Positions 9,273-19,049 of a stretch of 64,000 bases of DNA are shown piece after piece. The translations under genes and the position numbers were made by a program. The stretch comes from an uncultured Prevotellaceae bacterium (GTDB lineage Bacteria > Bacteroidota > Bacteroidia > Bacteroidales > Bacteroidaceae), in the NCBI GenBank assembly GCA_946415645.1, contig CAMKTJ010000001.1, positions 124,001-188,000 of the forward strand, written 5' to 3'. Every line of letters starts with the position of its first letter. Position 1 is the stretch's first letter. The notes below the pieces were generated by a model. It ran no database searches. It saw only the letters and a list, made by a program, of their open reading frames with translations, and had not been told where the DNA came from.

Positions 9273-12200
9273 ATGAAAAAGAAATTCTTTCAAATTCTCC
9301 TGATGGGAGCCGTAACGGTTTCTATGGGAATGTTTGTGTCTTGTAAGGATACAAACGCAGACATGTACAAGCAACTGGAGTTGAAGATTGACGAAAACTC
9401 AAAACTTGCTGATGTCGTTAATGACAAACTCCAGCAGTTGGAGGCTTTAAAGCAGGAACTAGAAGAACTGAAGACGTCGATTAAGCCATGCAACTGTCCT
9501 GAGAATATGTCTCAGACTATTCAGGAGTTGGTTGACTTCATGAACAAGGTGAATGAGGCTGCTGCTACAGGTGATGACAAATCATTGGAGACTTTGAAGG
9601 GTCTTGTTCAGGGTATCATTGAGAATTATCAGACAGTCAACAATTTCTTCAACAATATTGGTGTCAGCGAGGCTGAGTTGCAGGCTGCTGTTGATTTGTT
9701 GAATGCAAGAATTGATGCCATCAAGCAGTGCGAGTGTGATCTTTCTAAGCTGGCTCAGATTGAGCAGACTGCACAGCAGGCTTTGGCTTTGGCACAGCAG
9801 GCTAACACTAAAGTAGAAGAGGCTATGCAGTTGGCACAAAGTGCTAAGACTGCAGCAGATCAGGCTACAGCTAAGTTGGAAGAGGCCATTTCTAAGGCTG
9901 GTGCTGCACAGACTGCTGCAAATGAGGCAAAGGAACTTGCTAATAGTCTGAAGACGATTGCTGAGGCTGCAGATGCATTGTCTAAGGAAAACAAGGAGAA
10001 GATAGAGAACAACACTCAGGCTATCAATAATATCAATTTGCAGTTGACTAGCATGAGCACCGATTTGCAGAATGCTACCACAAAGGCAAATGAGGCTTAT
10101 GCTCAGGCATTCACAAACAAGACTGCCATTGAGACCTTGAGCACAACTGTTGAGGCTAACAAGGCTGCCCTTGAGACTTTGACTAACACTACCGTTCCTG
10201 GTCTGCAGACTGAAATTAACAACCTGAAAGAGAAGGTAAACGGTATGGCCGAAGACATTGAGAAACTGAAGCCCGAAATCACCAAGTTGTATGAATATGC
10301 TGATGAGACATTGGAGAAGGCTAAGGCTTACACAGATTTGGAGGTTGCTTTGGTTAGAGCAGACCTTAACGGTCTTGACCTTAAAGTCTTCAACCTTGGT
10401 GAGGATCTTAATGGTGCAGTAGAGGATATTGAGGCTTTGAAGACTGCAGTACAGCAAGTAAACACTGCAATTGCTGGGTTGGATACTCGTATTTCAGAGA
10501 ATACTACTAAGATTGGTCAATTAGAGACTAATATTGAAAACGTAAAGACTGAACTTGAGGGTAAGATTGGCAACCTGCAGACAGAGATTGACGACTTGAC
10601 TGAGGATGTTAAGAAGAATACAGAGAATATCGAGAAGCTGACTGGTCTTTTGGATCTTCTGCAGGAGAATCTGAAGAGACAGGTAACTGGTATTATTGTT
10701 CAGGAGACCTACAACCCCGCATACGGAACATTCAAAGTTCCTGCAGCTGTTCAGTCAAATGTTCTTCTTGCTTACTATGGCGAGGCTTATAAGAATGTAG
10801 AGTTCCCAACTAACAGCACTCTTAACTATGTTGATGAAAAATATGCTCTCTCAACAAAGGATATGCAGATGTTGGAGCTTTTGAACAAGGAACCTCTCTT
10901 TAGTGCTAAGTCTGGCGATGTTATCATGCAGAATGAGGAGAACAATGCCGGTACCCTGTACCTGACAGTGAACCCCAATACTGTTGACTTCTCAAAGTTG
11001 CAGCTGAGCCTTGTTAACAGCCAGGATCACCCCTCTTATATTAAGTTAGGTACTCTGCAGCGCAGCGACAAGATTTTGCAGCTTGGTTTCTCACGTGCAG
11101 CAGATAATGGCTTCTATGAGTGTACAGCTAACTTGTCACCCGAGGACATTAATAAGGTACAGAAGGTTGACTTCAATACCTCAAGTCTTAAGGATGCAAT
11201 TAATGAGATCATCAACAATCGTACTTCTGCAGATTTCTCAAAGATTGCATCTGATATGGCAGAAGTAATCAAGGGTCTTAGAATTGATGCTACCGCTGTT
11301 AAGTGCGAATGGGAAGATGCTGCCAAGGAAGGTGAGACAGCTCAGAAGCATGCTGTTTACTCTAACTACAATTTGGCTGCTACAGCCATTAAGCCTCTTT
11401 CTCTGCAGACAGCTAAGGACTTCCATTATCAGACTATTCCTGGCTATGAGAAGGCAATGGATCTGTTAGACAGTATTTCTCGCGAATTGCATGGTGCAGT
11501 TAAGACTGCTTACAAGGAGTTGAATGAATCTGATCTTATTAATCATGTATCTAACCTGAAGATTAATAAGGTTACTGTTGCTGACCTGACAGAGGCTCAG
11601 TTGGCATTGTTCAAGGTGGATATCGATACCACTATTGAAATTGGCGGTCTTTCTTATCACTTGGATTTGAGCAAGACGGTGGATGTTCCCATTAAGTTCA
11701 AGAAAGATATTAATCTTGATATTGACGAGAATGCTACTATTGATTTGTCTGGTGTAACAGTGAATACACCTACTATCGTGGTTTCAGCAAACATTAAAAA
11801 TGGTGAAGACAACTCTGCTCAGCTTGTTGTTCCTGTAAAGGATAATAATGGTACTAAAATAGGTGAAGCCAAAATAGATCTTGATCAGATAAAAGTTGAT
11901 GCAAATGCTTCTATGGGTGGAGGTACTATTACCCTTGCTGGTGATGCTATTGCTCACTTTAAATATAAAGATGATTTCACGATAAAGGTTGATACAATAT
12001 ACCAGACAACAGTAAACATTGATCAGTGGATTTACTTTGGTGATTACAAGTTGGATGCAAACGGCAATATTGTTTACGATGAGAATGGTAAGCCTGTACA
12101 CACCGACAAGAAGAGTTTCCATATCTGGGTTAGAAAGGATCTGTCTGGTGCTGCACAGTCTCTTTGGGGTAGTGCCCAGGGTGCTATTGGCAGTGTAAAC

Positions 12201-12764
12201 GATATGCTGGATGACCTCAACGAGATTGTTGATGATGCCAATGACATGATTGCTAAGATTAACAGCTATCAGAGTAAGATTGATACAAAGATTGACGACT
12301 TCATGGATAAGGTTGCTTCTTACCTGAAGAAGTTTAATAAGAAGATTGTTGACTTTGTAAACAACACCAACGCTCGTCTGCAGCCCCTTCTGATTGCCAG
12401 TGATGGTACAGGTACCAAGTTCCTGAGCGAGGCTAAGAACTATCCTACAGTAATGGGTAGCGATATCAGTCTCGTACCTACATCATGGAATCTGGAGTTG
12501 CTAGTTCCTTACGCTAAGAAGCATGTGGCTATCACCAATGTTATCAAGGACAACAAGTCTGCAAAGGGCGGTGACAGCGGTTGCCTTTCTGAATTGCGCC
12601 GTGCTAACAGCAGCACAGCTACTCTGAATACAATAATTCCTGGTAACGAGCGTCGTGCTTATGCTACAGGCTTGAAGTCTGGCTATACATACGAGATTGC
12701 TTACTCAGCTCTTGACTTCCACGGCAAGATGGCTACCAGAAAGTACTACATCAGAATTAAGTAA
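9273..12764 (+). CDS. Giant coiled-coil surface lipoprotein
   Basis: No named family recognised. Residues 1-24 are a lipoprotein signal ending in Cys24 (MFVSC), followed by Lys-Asp-Thr, which resembles a Bacteroidetes surface-export context. Residues about 30-470 are alanine-, leucine- and glutamate-rich heptads (for example AQQALALAQQANTKVEEAM) predicted to form a long coiled coil. From about residue 475 the sequence changes to beta-rich segments beginning ITGIIVQETYNPAYGTFKVP. Near residues 960-1030 there is a second helical stretch, and the protein ends YYIRIK. An OmpA-like gene follows after 35 bp. A rod that holds a C-terminal head away from the outer membrane is inferred. Confidence 0.8.
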   Translation: MKKKFFQILLMGAVTVSMGMFVSCKDTNADMYKQLELKIDENSKLADVVNDKLQQLEALKQELEELKTSIKPCNCPENMSQTIQELVDFMNKVNEAAATGDDKSLETLKGLVQGIIENYQTVNNFFNNIGVSEAELQAAVDLLNARIDAIKQCECDLSKLAQIEQTAQQALALAQQANTKVEEAMQLAQSAKTAADQATAKLEEAISKAGAAQTAANEAKELANSLKTIAEAADALSKENKEKIENNTQAINNINLQLTSMSTDLQNATTKANEAYAQAFTNKTAIETLSTTVEANKAALETLTNTTVPGLQTEINNLKEKVNGMAEDIEKLKPEITKLYEYADETLEKAKAYTDLEVALVRADLNGLDLKVFNLGEDLNGAVEDIEALKTAVQQVNTAIAGLDTRISENTTKIGQLETNIENVKTELEGKIGNLQTEIDDLTEDVKKNTENIEKLTGLLDLLQENLKRQVTGIIVQETYNPAYGTFKVPAAVQSNVLLAYYGEAYKNVEFPTNSTLNYVDEKYALSTKDMQMLELLNKEPLFSAKSGDVIMQNEENNAGTLYLTVNPNTVDFSKLQLSLVNSQDHPSYIKLGTLQRSDKILQLGFSRAADNGFYECTANLSPEDINKVQKVDFNTSSLKDAINEIINNRTSADFSKIASDMAEVIKGLRIDATAVKCEWEDAAKEGETAQKHAVYSNYNLAATAIKPLSLQTAKDFHYQTIPGYEKAMDLLDSISRELHGAVKTAYKELNESDLINHVSNLKINKVTVADLTEAQLALFKVDIDTTIEIGGLSYHLDLSKTVDVPIKFKKDINLDIDENATIDLSGVTVNTPTIVVSANIKNGEDNSAQLVVPVKDNNGTKIGEAKIDLDQIKVDANASMGGGTITLAGDAIAHFKYKDDFTIKVDTIYQTTVNIDQWIYFGDYKLDANGNIVYDENGKPVHTDKKSFHIWVRKDLSGAAQSLWGSAQGAIGSVNDMLDDLNEIVDDANDMIAKINSYQSKIDTKIDDFMDKVASYLKKFNKKIVDFVNNTNARLQPLLIASDGTGTKFLSEAKNYPTVMGSDISLVPTSWNLELLVPYAKKHVAITNVIKDNKSAKGGDSGCLSELRRANSSTATLNTIIPGNERRAYATGLKSGYTYEIAYSALDFHGKMATRKYYIRIK

Positions 12765-12799
12765 GGGATTTTACGTAGGACTCTAAAAATTGATTTGAG

Positions 12800-13957
12800 A
12801 TGAAATTCAAGAAATTATTATATACCGTAATGTTGTCTGCCGGATGCCTGAGTGCATCTGCGCAGGCACCTCAGACGGTGACCGTTGAAGAGTTCAACCA
12901 TCATTGGTTTGTTCAGGGTCAGGTAGGTGCTCAGTACACCTTGGGCGAGATTAAGTTTGGTAGTTTGTTAAGTCCTAATGTTCAGGTTGCTGGCGGTTAT
13001 CAGTTTACTCCTGTATGGGGGTTGCGTCTGGCTGTCAATGCATGGCAGAGCAAGGGTGGTTCAACCCTCCCTTCAGGTAATACCTACAAGTGGAAATGGA
13101 ACTATGTAGCTCCAACTGTTGATGTTACCTGTGATTTGGTAAATCTGCTTTGGGGTTATAAGCCCGACAGGGTTTTTACAGCTGGTGTCTTAGGCGGTAT
13201 AGGTGTTAATGTTGCCTTTAACAATGGTGAGGCTTCTGAGGCCAACGCTGCCATTATAGGAGAGCTAAGGAACGCTAACGCTGCTCCTGCTGGTGATGTT
13301 ATGTACCTTGATAAATTATGGGGTGGTACTATAGGCCGCTTCATGGGACGTTTTGGTGTCTATGCTGACTACCGTGTTTCTAAGCGTGTTTCTTTGGGCT
13401 TGGAAGTTAATGCAAACACTACTAGCGATATCTACAACTCTAAGGATGCTTCTAACCTTGACTGGTATTTCAATGCACTTGCCGGTGTTAAGGTGGCATT
13501 GGGTAAGACAACCAAGCAGGTTGAGAAGAAGGCTTGCTGTGGTCACGAGAAGATTGTAGAGAAGATTGTAGAAAAGATTGTTGAAAAGCCTGTTGAGAAG
13601 ATTGTATATCGCGACAGAGAGGTCGTAAAGGTTGAGCCTTTGCGCAAGGATATATTCTTTACTCTTAGTCACTCTGACGTATCTCGTGCTGAGATGGTTA
13701 AGGTTGAGGATATTGCCGCCTATCTGAATAAGTATCCTCAGTCAAAGGTTACCATTACTGGTTATGCCGACAAGGGTACTGGTAATGCCAAGATTAACGA
13801 GAAACTTGCAAAGAAGCGCTCCGAGATTGTTGCAGACCTGCTTAAGAACAAGTTCGGTATTGCTTCAGACCGTATTACGGTTGAGTCAAAGGGTGATACG
13901 GTTCAGCCTTTCGAACAGAACGATTTGAACCGTGTTAGTATTTGTATTGCCGAGTAG
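12800..13957 (+). CDS. OmpA-family outer-membrane protein
   Basis: A 385-residue protein with a signal peptide (about residues 1-21, ending SASA), an N-terminal eight-strand-type barrel region (about 30-245), a valine/lysine/glutamate repeat linker (KIVEKIVEKIVEKPVEKIV), and a C-terminal OmpA peptidoglycan-binding domain (about 285-385; TITGYADKGTGNAKINEKLA and NDLNRVSI). OmpA proteins tether the outer membrane to peptidoglycan. Its position between the lipoprotein and the repeat protein suggests it anchors a shared surface structure; that part is inference. Confidence 0.9.
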   Translation: MKFKKLLYTVMLSAGCLSASAQAPQTVTVEEFNHHWFVQGQVGAQYTLGEIKFGSLLSPNVQVAGGYQFTPVWGLRLAVNAWQSKGGSTLPSGNTYKWKWNYVAPTVDVTCDLVNLLWGYKPDRVFTAGVLGGIGVNVAFNNGEASEANAAIIGELRNANAAPAGDVMYLDKLWGGTIGRFMGRFGVYADYRVSKRVSLGLEVNANTTSDIYNSKDASNLDWYFNALAGVKVALGKTTKQVEKKACCGHEKIVEKIVEKIVEKPVEKIVYRDREVVKVEPLRKDIFFTLSHSDVSRAEMVKVEDIAAYLNKYPQSKVTITGYADKGTGNAKINEKLAKKRSEIVADLLKNKFGIASDRITVESKGDTVQPFEQNDLNRVSICIAE

Positions 13958-13988
13958 TCGGTTAAGAGTATAAACCAAGAAAGATAAA

Positions 13989-14040
13989 CCGTCCTTGTTC
14001 GCTAGTTAAATACTACTAGGAACAAGGATGGTTACCTTTT
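13989..14040 (+). terminator. Hairpin between ompA-like and InlB-repeat genes
   Basis: CCGTCCTTGTTC pairs with GAACAAGGATGG (12 bp, one G-U), with an inner CTAGT/ACTAG pairing and a short T tract. It may terminate or attenuate read-through into the next gene. Confidence 0.55.
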
Positions 14041-14046
14041 ATTAAT

Positions 14047-16908
14047 ATGAGAAGATTTCTTTTCCTGCTAAGCCTTATTACTGTGCTGATATCTAATGTG
14101 TCGGCTCAGTTCAATGGTGACGGCTTTTATCGTGTTCAAAACCGTGGAACAAACCGTTATATGTTTATCGTAGATAATACTGGTAAACTTGATAAAGTTA
14201 GGGAAGATGGTGATTTTGGCTCGCTTCAGTTGATTAAGGGAAAAGAAAAGACAATCTCCGATCCTGCCAGTATTCTTTATATTAAGAAGGTTGGCTCGCA
14301 GATAGATATTCAAGGCCAGGGTGTTGGTCTCTATCAGATTATTAACAGATATGTAGACTTATCTTATGTGAGTTCCGGAGCTTTTAAGGGAACATATATG
14401 GTAAGTGCGTCAGAATCTGGTGTTACCAAATACTTGGATGATGAGGAAACAAGCTTAGACAAAGAAGTAGGTGGAGTGGGTTTCAATAGAAGTAGTCCAT
14501 ACAGAAACTGGTACATTCATCCGGTGAGCAGCAGTTCTGACAATTACTTTGGCGTTACACCGCTTGATTCGGTTATTGTTAATAACAAATACTATTATCC
14601 GCTTTATGTAGCCTTTCCTTTCAAACCTGCCTCTTCGGGGATGAAAGTATATACGGTATCAAAGTACGATATCCAGTTAGGTTATGCTGTATTATCTGAG
14701 ATTTCAGGCGTTGTACCTGCACGTACACCAGTGCTTATAGAATGTTCTTCGCTTTCAGCCACTAACAATAGGCTGGACCTTGTAGATTCTTCTGTATCTC
14801 CCCTATCCGGGAACTGTCTGAGTGGTGTGTTCTTCTGCAACTATGATAGAATGAACCGCTATGCTTGGTCTTCGTGTATTACCGAATTCAAGCCGGCAAA
14901 TATGCGTGTGATTGGTCTTACCAGCCAAGGAAAGTTGGGATATGTTACCAGTACTAAGTATATGAATGAGATAGAAGGATCTTTTTATCTGCCGGCTAAT
15001 ACATCATTCATGTATGTACCATCTAATTGTCCTGCTGAGTTGACGGCCATTACAGAAGCTGAATACAACCAGATTCTTGCGAATCATCAGTATACCATTA
15101 CTTATATGGTAGATGGTCAGGTTTACAAGACAGAGAAGTTGAAGGCTGGTCAGGCTATAACCGCAGAAACTCCCACCCGTGATGGTTATACCTTTAGCGG
15201 TTGGAATGGATTACCTGCTACTATGCCAGCCAAGGATATTACTGTGACGGGCTCTTTTACTCCTATTAATTATAAGCTCATATACGTATTGGATGGCGTT
15301 GAATACAAGACGGTACCTGTTCCATGTGGCTCTACTGTCACTCCTTTAGAAGTCACCAAGGAAGGCTATGTGTTCAGTGGTTGGAGCGGGTTACCTACTA
15401 CTATGCCCGCCCATGATGTTACTGTCACAGGCTCCTTCTCAATAGGCAGCTACAAATTGATATATATGATAGACGGCAATGTCTATCAGACACAAACCCT
15501 AGTATACGGTGATGCTGTCACACCACTGCCTAATCCTGTACGAGACGGATATACCTTTAACGGCTGGAGTGCTATTCCTGCAACAATGCCTGGTCATGAT
15601 GTGACCATAACAGGTAGTTTTACTCCTTTGGTGTATACTATTCAGTATATGGTTGACGGTCAGATCCTCCAACAGCAGCAGGTTCCGTGCGGACAGACAT
15701 TAACACCGCCAACTCCGCCAGAGAAGGATGGATACACCTTCAAGGAATGGGGCGGACTGCCTGCTGTTATGCCTGCAGGTAACCTGACGGTAACGGCTGT
15801 CTATGACCCTAAGATATACATCCTCACCTATATGGTAGACGGTGATGTGTATAAGACTGTAGAAGTTCCATGCGGAAGTGTAATAACACCTATTGCTTAT
15901 CCTGTTAAGGAAGGTTATAAGTTTAGTGGGTGGGCTAATATTCCTGACAAGATGCCTGCAAGTAATGTTACAGTAAAGGGAACATTCTCAATTGGTATCT
16001 ATACACTAGAGTACATCCTTAACGGAGCAAAATACAAAGACTACGTGTATTTCTCACGTACCTACAAATATGGACAGTCAATTACCCCTTATACCCAATC
16101 ACCAGGTAATATTGCTGGTTATACCTTTATGGGATGGGGTGAGATTCCTGAGAAGATGCCTGGTCATGATGTAAAGGTTTACGGATGGTATAAAGGTAAC
16201 GACTATACTTTAACCTATGTGGTTGACGGTACTGAATACAAGAAGGTAACCGTTCCCTGTGGCGATGCCATCCCCTATTTGGATATGCCAGAGAAGACAG
16301 GCTATACCTTCAGCGGATGGGATAATCTGCCAAGCACTATGCCAGCTAAGAATATAACCGTAACAGGAAGTTTCAGCATAAATTCCTATGTTTTGAAGTA
16401 CGTTCTTGAGATTGGGGAGAAGGGTGGTACACAACTCTTCCGTAGCAACCGGTACACTTACGGAGCCCAGGTTAAGGCCTTGACTTCTGCGCCTTCTCGC
16501 TTTGGATATACTTTTATGGGCTGGGACAAGGTGCCTGCTACAATGCCAGCTTCAAATGTTACAGTACGTGGCAGATATCAAGCTAATATATATAAGGTTA
16601 GTTATTATGTTGGCAGTAAGATGGTTCACCAACAGGATGTCGCTTATGATGATTCCATCCCAGCTTATACTTATTACTCTGATGATTTTATTATAACAGA
16701 TGCCGACTGGCAGGGAATCAGATATGTCTCAATGCCAGCTCAGAATCTTATTTTTACTTGCTCTCAAGAGATTATAGACCGCCTGAATGCCTTGCGCACA
16801 GAGGAAGAAGAAGGTAATATGATATTCGATCTTTCTGGCAGACGTGTTTCTGCAATGAAGGCAAAGGGCCTGTATATTATCAACGGAAAGAAAATATTCA
16901 AACAATAA
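14047..16908 (+). CDS. Surface protein with InlB/Flg_new (Listeria-Bacteroides) repeats
   Basis: A 953-residue exported protein with a signal peptide (about 1-20, ending NVSA). Residues 21-340 form a non-repetitive domain starting FNGDGFYRVQNRGTNRY, like N-termini of other Prevotella surface proteins. From about residue 348 to 850 there are eight 58-70-residue repeats of the type Y-x-VDG-x-YKT...GYTFSGW..LPATMPAHDVTVTGSF, followed by a degenerate ninth. The C-terminus (IFDLSGRRVSAMKAKGLYII) resembles a short type IX secretion sorting tail. The repeats are known from internalin-type adhesins, so adhesion is inferred. Confidence 0.85.
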   Translation: MRRFLFLLSLITVLISNVSAQFNGDGFYRVQNRGTNRYMFIVDNTGKLDKVREDGDFGSLQLIKGKEKTISDPASILYIKKVGSQIDIQGQGVGLYQIINRYVDLSYVSSGAFKGTYMVSASESGVTKYLDDEETSLDKEVGGVGFNRSSPYRNWYIHPVSSSSDNYFGVTPLDSVIVNNKYYYPLYVAFPFKPASSGMKVYTVSKYDIQLGYAVLSEISGVVPARTPVLIECSSLSATNNRLDLVDSSVSPLSGNCLSGVFFCNYDRMNRYAWSSCITEFKPANMRVIGLTSQGKLGYVTSTKYMNEIEGSFYLPANTSFMYVPSNCPAELTAITEAEYNQILANHQYTITYMVDGQVYKTEKLKAGQAITAETPTRDGYTFSGWNGLPATMPAKDITVTGSFTPINYKLIYVLDGVEYKTVPVPCGSTVTPLEVTKEGYVFSGWSGLPTTMPAHDVTVTGSFSIGSYKLIYMIDGNVYQTQTLVYGDAVTPLPNPVRDGYTFNGWSAIPATMPGHDVTITGSFTPLVYTIQYMVDGQILQQQQVPCGQTLTPPTPPEKDGYTFKEWGGLPAVMPAGNLTVTAVYDPKIYILTYMVDGDVYKTVEVPCGSVITPIAYPVKEGYKFSGWANIPDKMPASNVTVKGTFSIGIYTLEYILNGAKYKDYVYFSRTYKYGQSITPYTQSPGNIAGYTFMGWGEIPEKMPGHDVKVYGWYKGNDYTLTYVVDGTEYKKVTVPCGDAIPYLDMPEKTGYTFSGWDNLPSTMPAKNITVTGSFSINSYVLKYVLEIGEKGGTQLFRSNRYTYGAQVKALTSAPSRFGYTFMGWDKVPATMPASNVTVRGRYQANIYKVSYYVGSKMVHQQDVAYDDSIPAYTYYSDDFIITDADWQGIRYVSMPAQNLIFTCSQEIIDRLNALRTEEEEGNMIFDLSGRRVSAMKAKGLYIINGKKIFKQ

Positions 16909-16929
16909 TTTGTTTACAAACCTAGTTGT

Positions 16930-17973
16930 ATGATGAGGATTAAAAGGTTATTCGCAGTTCCTGCGCTTTTCGTAACACTAACCCTGTCTGCTCAGGATTA
17001 TTTCAACCACATGGACCTTGGGTTCAATGTGTCCAGCACAGGTATTGGTGCTGATCTTACTATGCCTGTAGGAGACTATGTTCGTTTACGTACCGGTTTT
17101 ACCTATATGCCAAAGTTTACATTCAAGAGCAATTTTGGTGTGGATTTTATGGGTGAGGTGTCTTCCGATAAATTGCGTCGTATGAAAGATCTGATGTCCA
17201 ATTTCATGGGCGAATCTATGCAAGATAACATAGATATGCAGATGAAACCTAAATGGGCTCAGTTTAAGTTTTTGGTGGACATTATGCCATTCAAGAATAA
17301 CAGACATTGGAATGTAACGCTTGGCTTCTATGCAGGTCCTTCTACTATTGGAGAGGCTGTGAACGACCCTTCCGGTAATACCACCCTTGTAGGCATAAAT
17401 ATGTACAATAATATGTATATCAAAGCCTGTAAGGGCGAACCTATGTTCCGTTACGAGGATTCGCATGGGAATATGCACACTTTTGATATAGACGGACTTG
17501 GTGATAAACTCGCAGAGACCCGTATGATGGGAGCACATGTGGGATACTTCCCTGATGGCAGCAAGGCTGTTATGGTGCCTGATAAGAATAATCAGGTGAA
17601 TGCGGAGATGACAGTCAGCAAGATACGTCCTTACATTGGCATTGGCTATACCACAGCCTTGTCTCGTGATCATCGTTTTAATATGGCTATTGATGCTGGT
17701 GCCATGTTTATGGGTGGCTCACCGCATGTTTACGTAGATAATGTCTATCGCGTTAATGCTGCAGATGATTATGACATGATTTCATGGGATCAGGCCAAGT
17801 TTGATGAGACTGGAAATGTAGATGAAGCTTGGGTTAAGCAAACTCCTCAGCGTATTGACCTTACCCGTGATGTTACAGATATTCCCGGAAAGGTTGGTGA
17901 TATGGTAAGTACCGTGAAGAAATTCAAGTGTTGGCCTGTGCTGAGCATAACCTTTACTCATAGGCTGTTTTAA
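16930..17973 (+). CDS. Predicted outer-membrane beta-barrel protein
   Basis: No family recognised with certainty. The 347-residue protein has a signal peptide (about 1-21, ending LTLSA before QD), many alternating amphipathic strands (DYVRLRTGFTYMPKFTF, WNVTLGFYAGPST, KIRPYIGIGYTTALS) and an aromatic C-terminus ending HRLF, as outer-membrane barrels do. It follows the repeat protein by 21 bp and ends the surface locus at a strong terminator. A second Met at 16933 is an alternative start. Confidence 0.7.
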   Translation: MMRIKRLFAVPALFVTLTLSAQDYFNHMDLGFNVSSTGIGADLTMPVGDYVRLRTGFTYMPKFTFKSNFGVDFMGEVSSDKLRRMKDLMSNFMGESMQDNIDMQMKPKWAQFKFLVDIMPFKNNRHWNVTLGFYAGPSTIGEAVNDPSGNTTLVGINMYNNMYIKACKGEPMFRYEDSHGNMHTFDIDGLGDKLAETRMMGAHVGYFPDGSKAVMVPDKNNQVNAEMTVSKIRPYIGIGYTTALSRDHRFNMAIDAGAMFMGGSPHVYVDNVYRVNAADDYDMISWDQAKFDETGNVDEAWVKQTPQRIDLTRDVTDIPGKVGDMVSTVKKFKCWPVLSITFTHRLF

Positions 17974-17975
17974 AT

Positions 17976-18010
17976 AACAAACAACCCCGCTCAAGGCGGG
18001 GTTGTTTGTT
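17976..18010. terminator. Strong bidirectional terminator between convergent genes
   Basis: A perfect 15-bp stem, AACAAACAACCCCGC with GCGGGGTTGTTTGTT around TCAAG, lies between the barrel gene (plus) and korB (minus) with A/T-rich flanks on both sides. Confidence 0.9.
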
Positions 18011-18039
18011 TATTAGCTTAATAGCTTATGTACTTAGGC

Positions 18040-19032
18040 TTATTTGACTTCCCAGATATCGTTTGTTTCCAGGAGCTCTGCGAAGTTATGATACTTCTTC
18101 TGAGCCTTTACCTCTTCTATCTGAGCTGTAACGCAGTCATCATAGGTGGGAGCTTCAACATCTCGTATCACGCCCAAGGCTACGGGCCATTCCATCTCTG
18201 CCAGTTTCAGTTGCAGGGTGTTGTCCTCGCACTTGGCATCGTGAACCAGTACGTCAGCTTCTGTGTAACCATCTTCTCCCAACTTAACGGCCTTTACGCT
18301 AAAGCCTTCCTGAACAATACCATATTCGTTGTTCTCGCCAAAGAGCATCTTCTCGCCATGTTTCAGGTAGATAGCGTTCTTGGCTCTGCCAGCTTTGTCA
18401 TAAACGGCATCATGTGTTCCGTTGTTAAAGATAACGCAGTTCTGTAGAATCTCACAAACACTGGCTCCCTTGTGCTCGTAAGCGGCCTTTAGAACCTCTA
18501 CTGTACCTGGAGCGTCCGTGGCAACGGCACGGGCAAAGAAGTGGCCTCTGGCGCCGAAACAGAGTTCTGCAGGGCGGAAAGGGTCCTCTACCGTTCCGTA
18601 GGGAGATGACTTGCTAACAAAGCCGCGAGGGCTGGTGGGGCTGTACTGCCCCTTTGTCAGACCGTAGATGCGGTTGTTCAGCAGAATCATGTTCAAGTTA
18701 ATGTTTCTGCGGTTTGCATGTATAAAGTGGTTACCGCCAATGGCCAGACCATCGCCGTCACCGCTTACCTGCCAAACGGTCAGGTCGGGGTTGGCAACCT
18801 TAGCACCTGTTGCTATAGCGGCAGCACGACCGTGAATGGTGTTCATACCGTATGTTGCCATATAGTGGGGCAGACGGCTTGAACAGCCAATACCAGAGAT
18901 AACGGCTGTATTCCAAGGGTCAACACCTATCTCTGCCATTGCCTTGTGGAGCGATGCTAGGAAGAAGTGGTCACCGCATCCAGGACACCAACGTGGCTGT
19001 CCTTTCTTGAAATCATTCTGAGTATATGCCAT
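18040..19032 (-). CDS. korB: 2-oxoglutarate:ferredoxin oxidoreductase, beta subunit
   Basis: The TPP-binding subunit of a 2-oxoacid:ferredoxin oxidoreductase, which interconverts 2-oxoglutarate and succinyl-CoA with reduced ferredoxin in anaerobes. The cysteine motif RWCPGCGDHF, the TPP-binding SGDGDGLAIGGNHFIHANRR and NNRIYGLTKGQYSPTS are typical of KorB. Length (330) fits. It lies 17 bp downstream of korA and shares its transcript. Substrate choice (2-oxoglutarate over pyruvate) follows family resemblance and is not proven. Confidence 0.93.
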   Translation of the reverse strand: MAYTQNDFKKGQPRWCPGCGDHFFLASLHKAMAEIGVDPWNTAVISGIGCSSRLPHYMATYGMNTIHGRAAAIATGAKVANPDLTVWQVSGDGDGLAIGGNHFIHANRRNINLNMILLNNRIYGLTKGQYSPTSPRGFVSKSSPYGTVEDPFRPAELCFGARGHFFARAVATDAPGTVEVLKAAYEHKGASVCEILQNCVIFNNGTHDAVYDKAGRAKNAIYLKHGEKMLFGENNEYGIVQEGFSVKAVKLGEDGYTEADVLVHDAKCEDNTLQLKLAEMEWPVALGVIRDVEAPTYDDCVTAQIEEVKAQKKYHNFAELLETNDIWEVK

Positions 19033-19049
19033 AATGTTATGTCCTTTCT

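Noticed and set aside
9582..10457. 291-codon minus-strand frame opposite the coiled-coil lipoprotein
   Set aside because: Leucine/serine/cysteine-rich antisense of heptad-coding DNA, with no promoter or domain.
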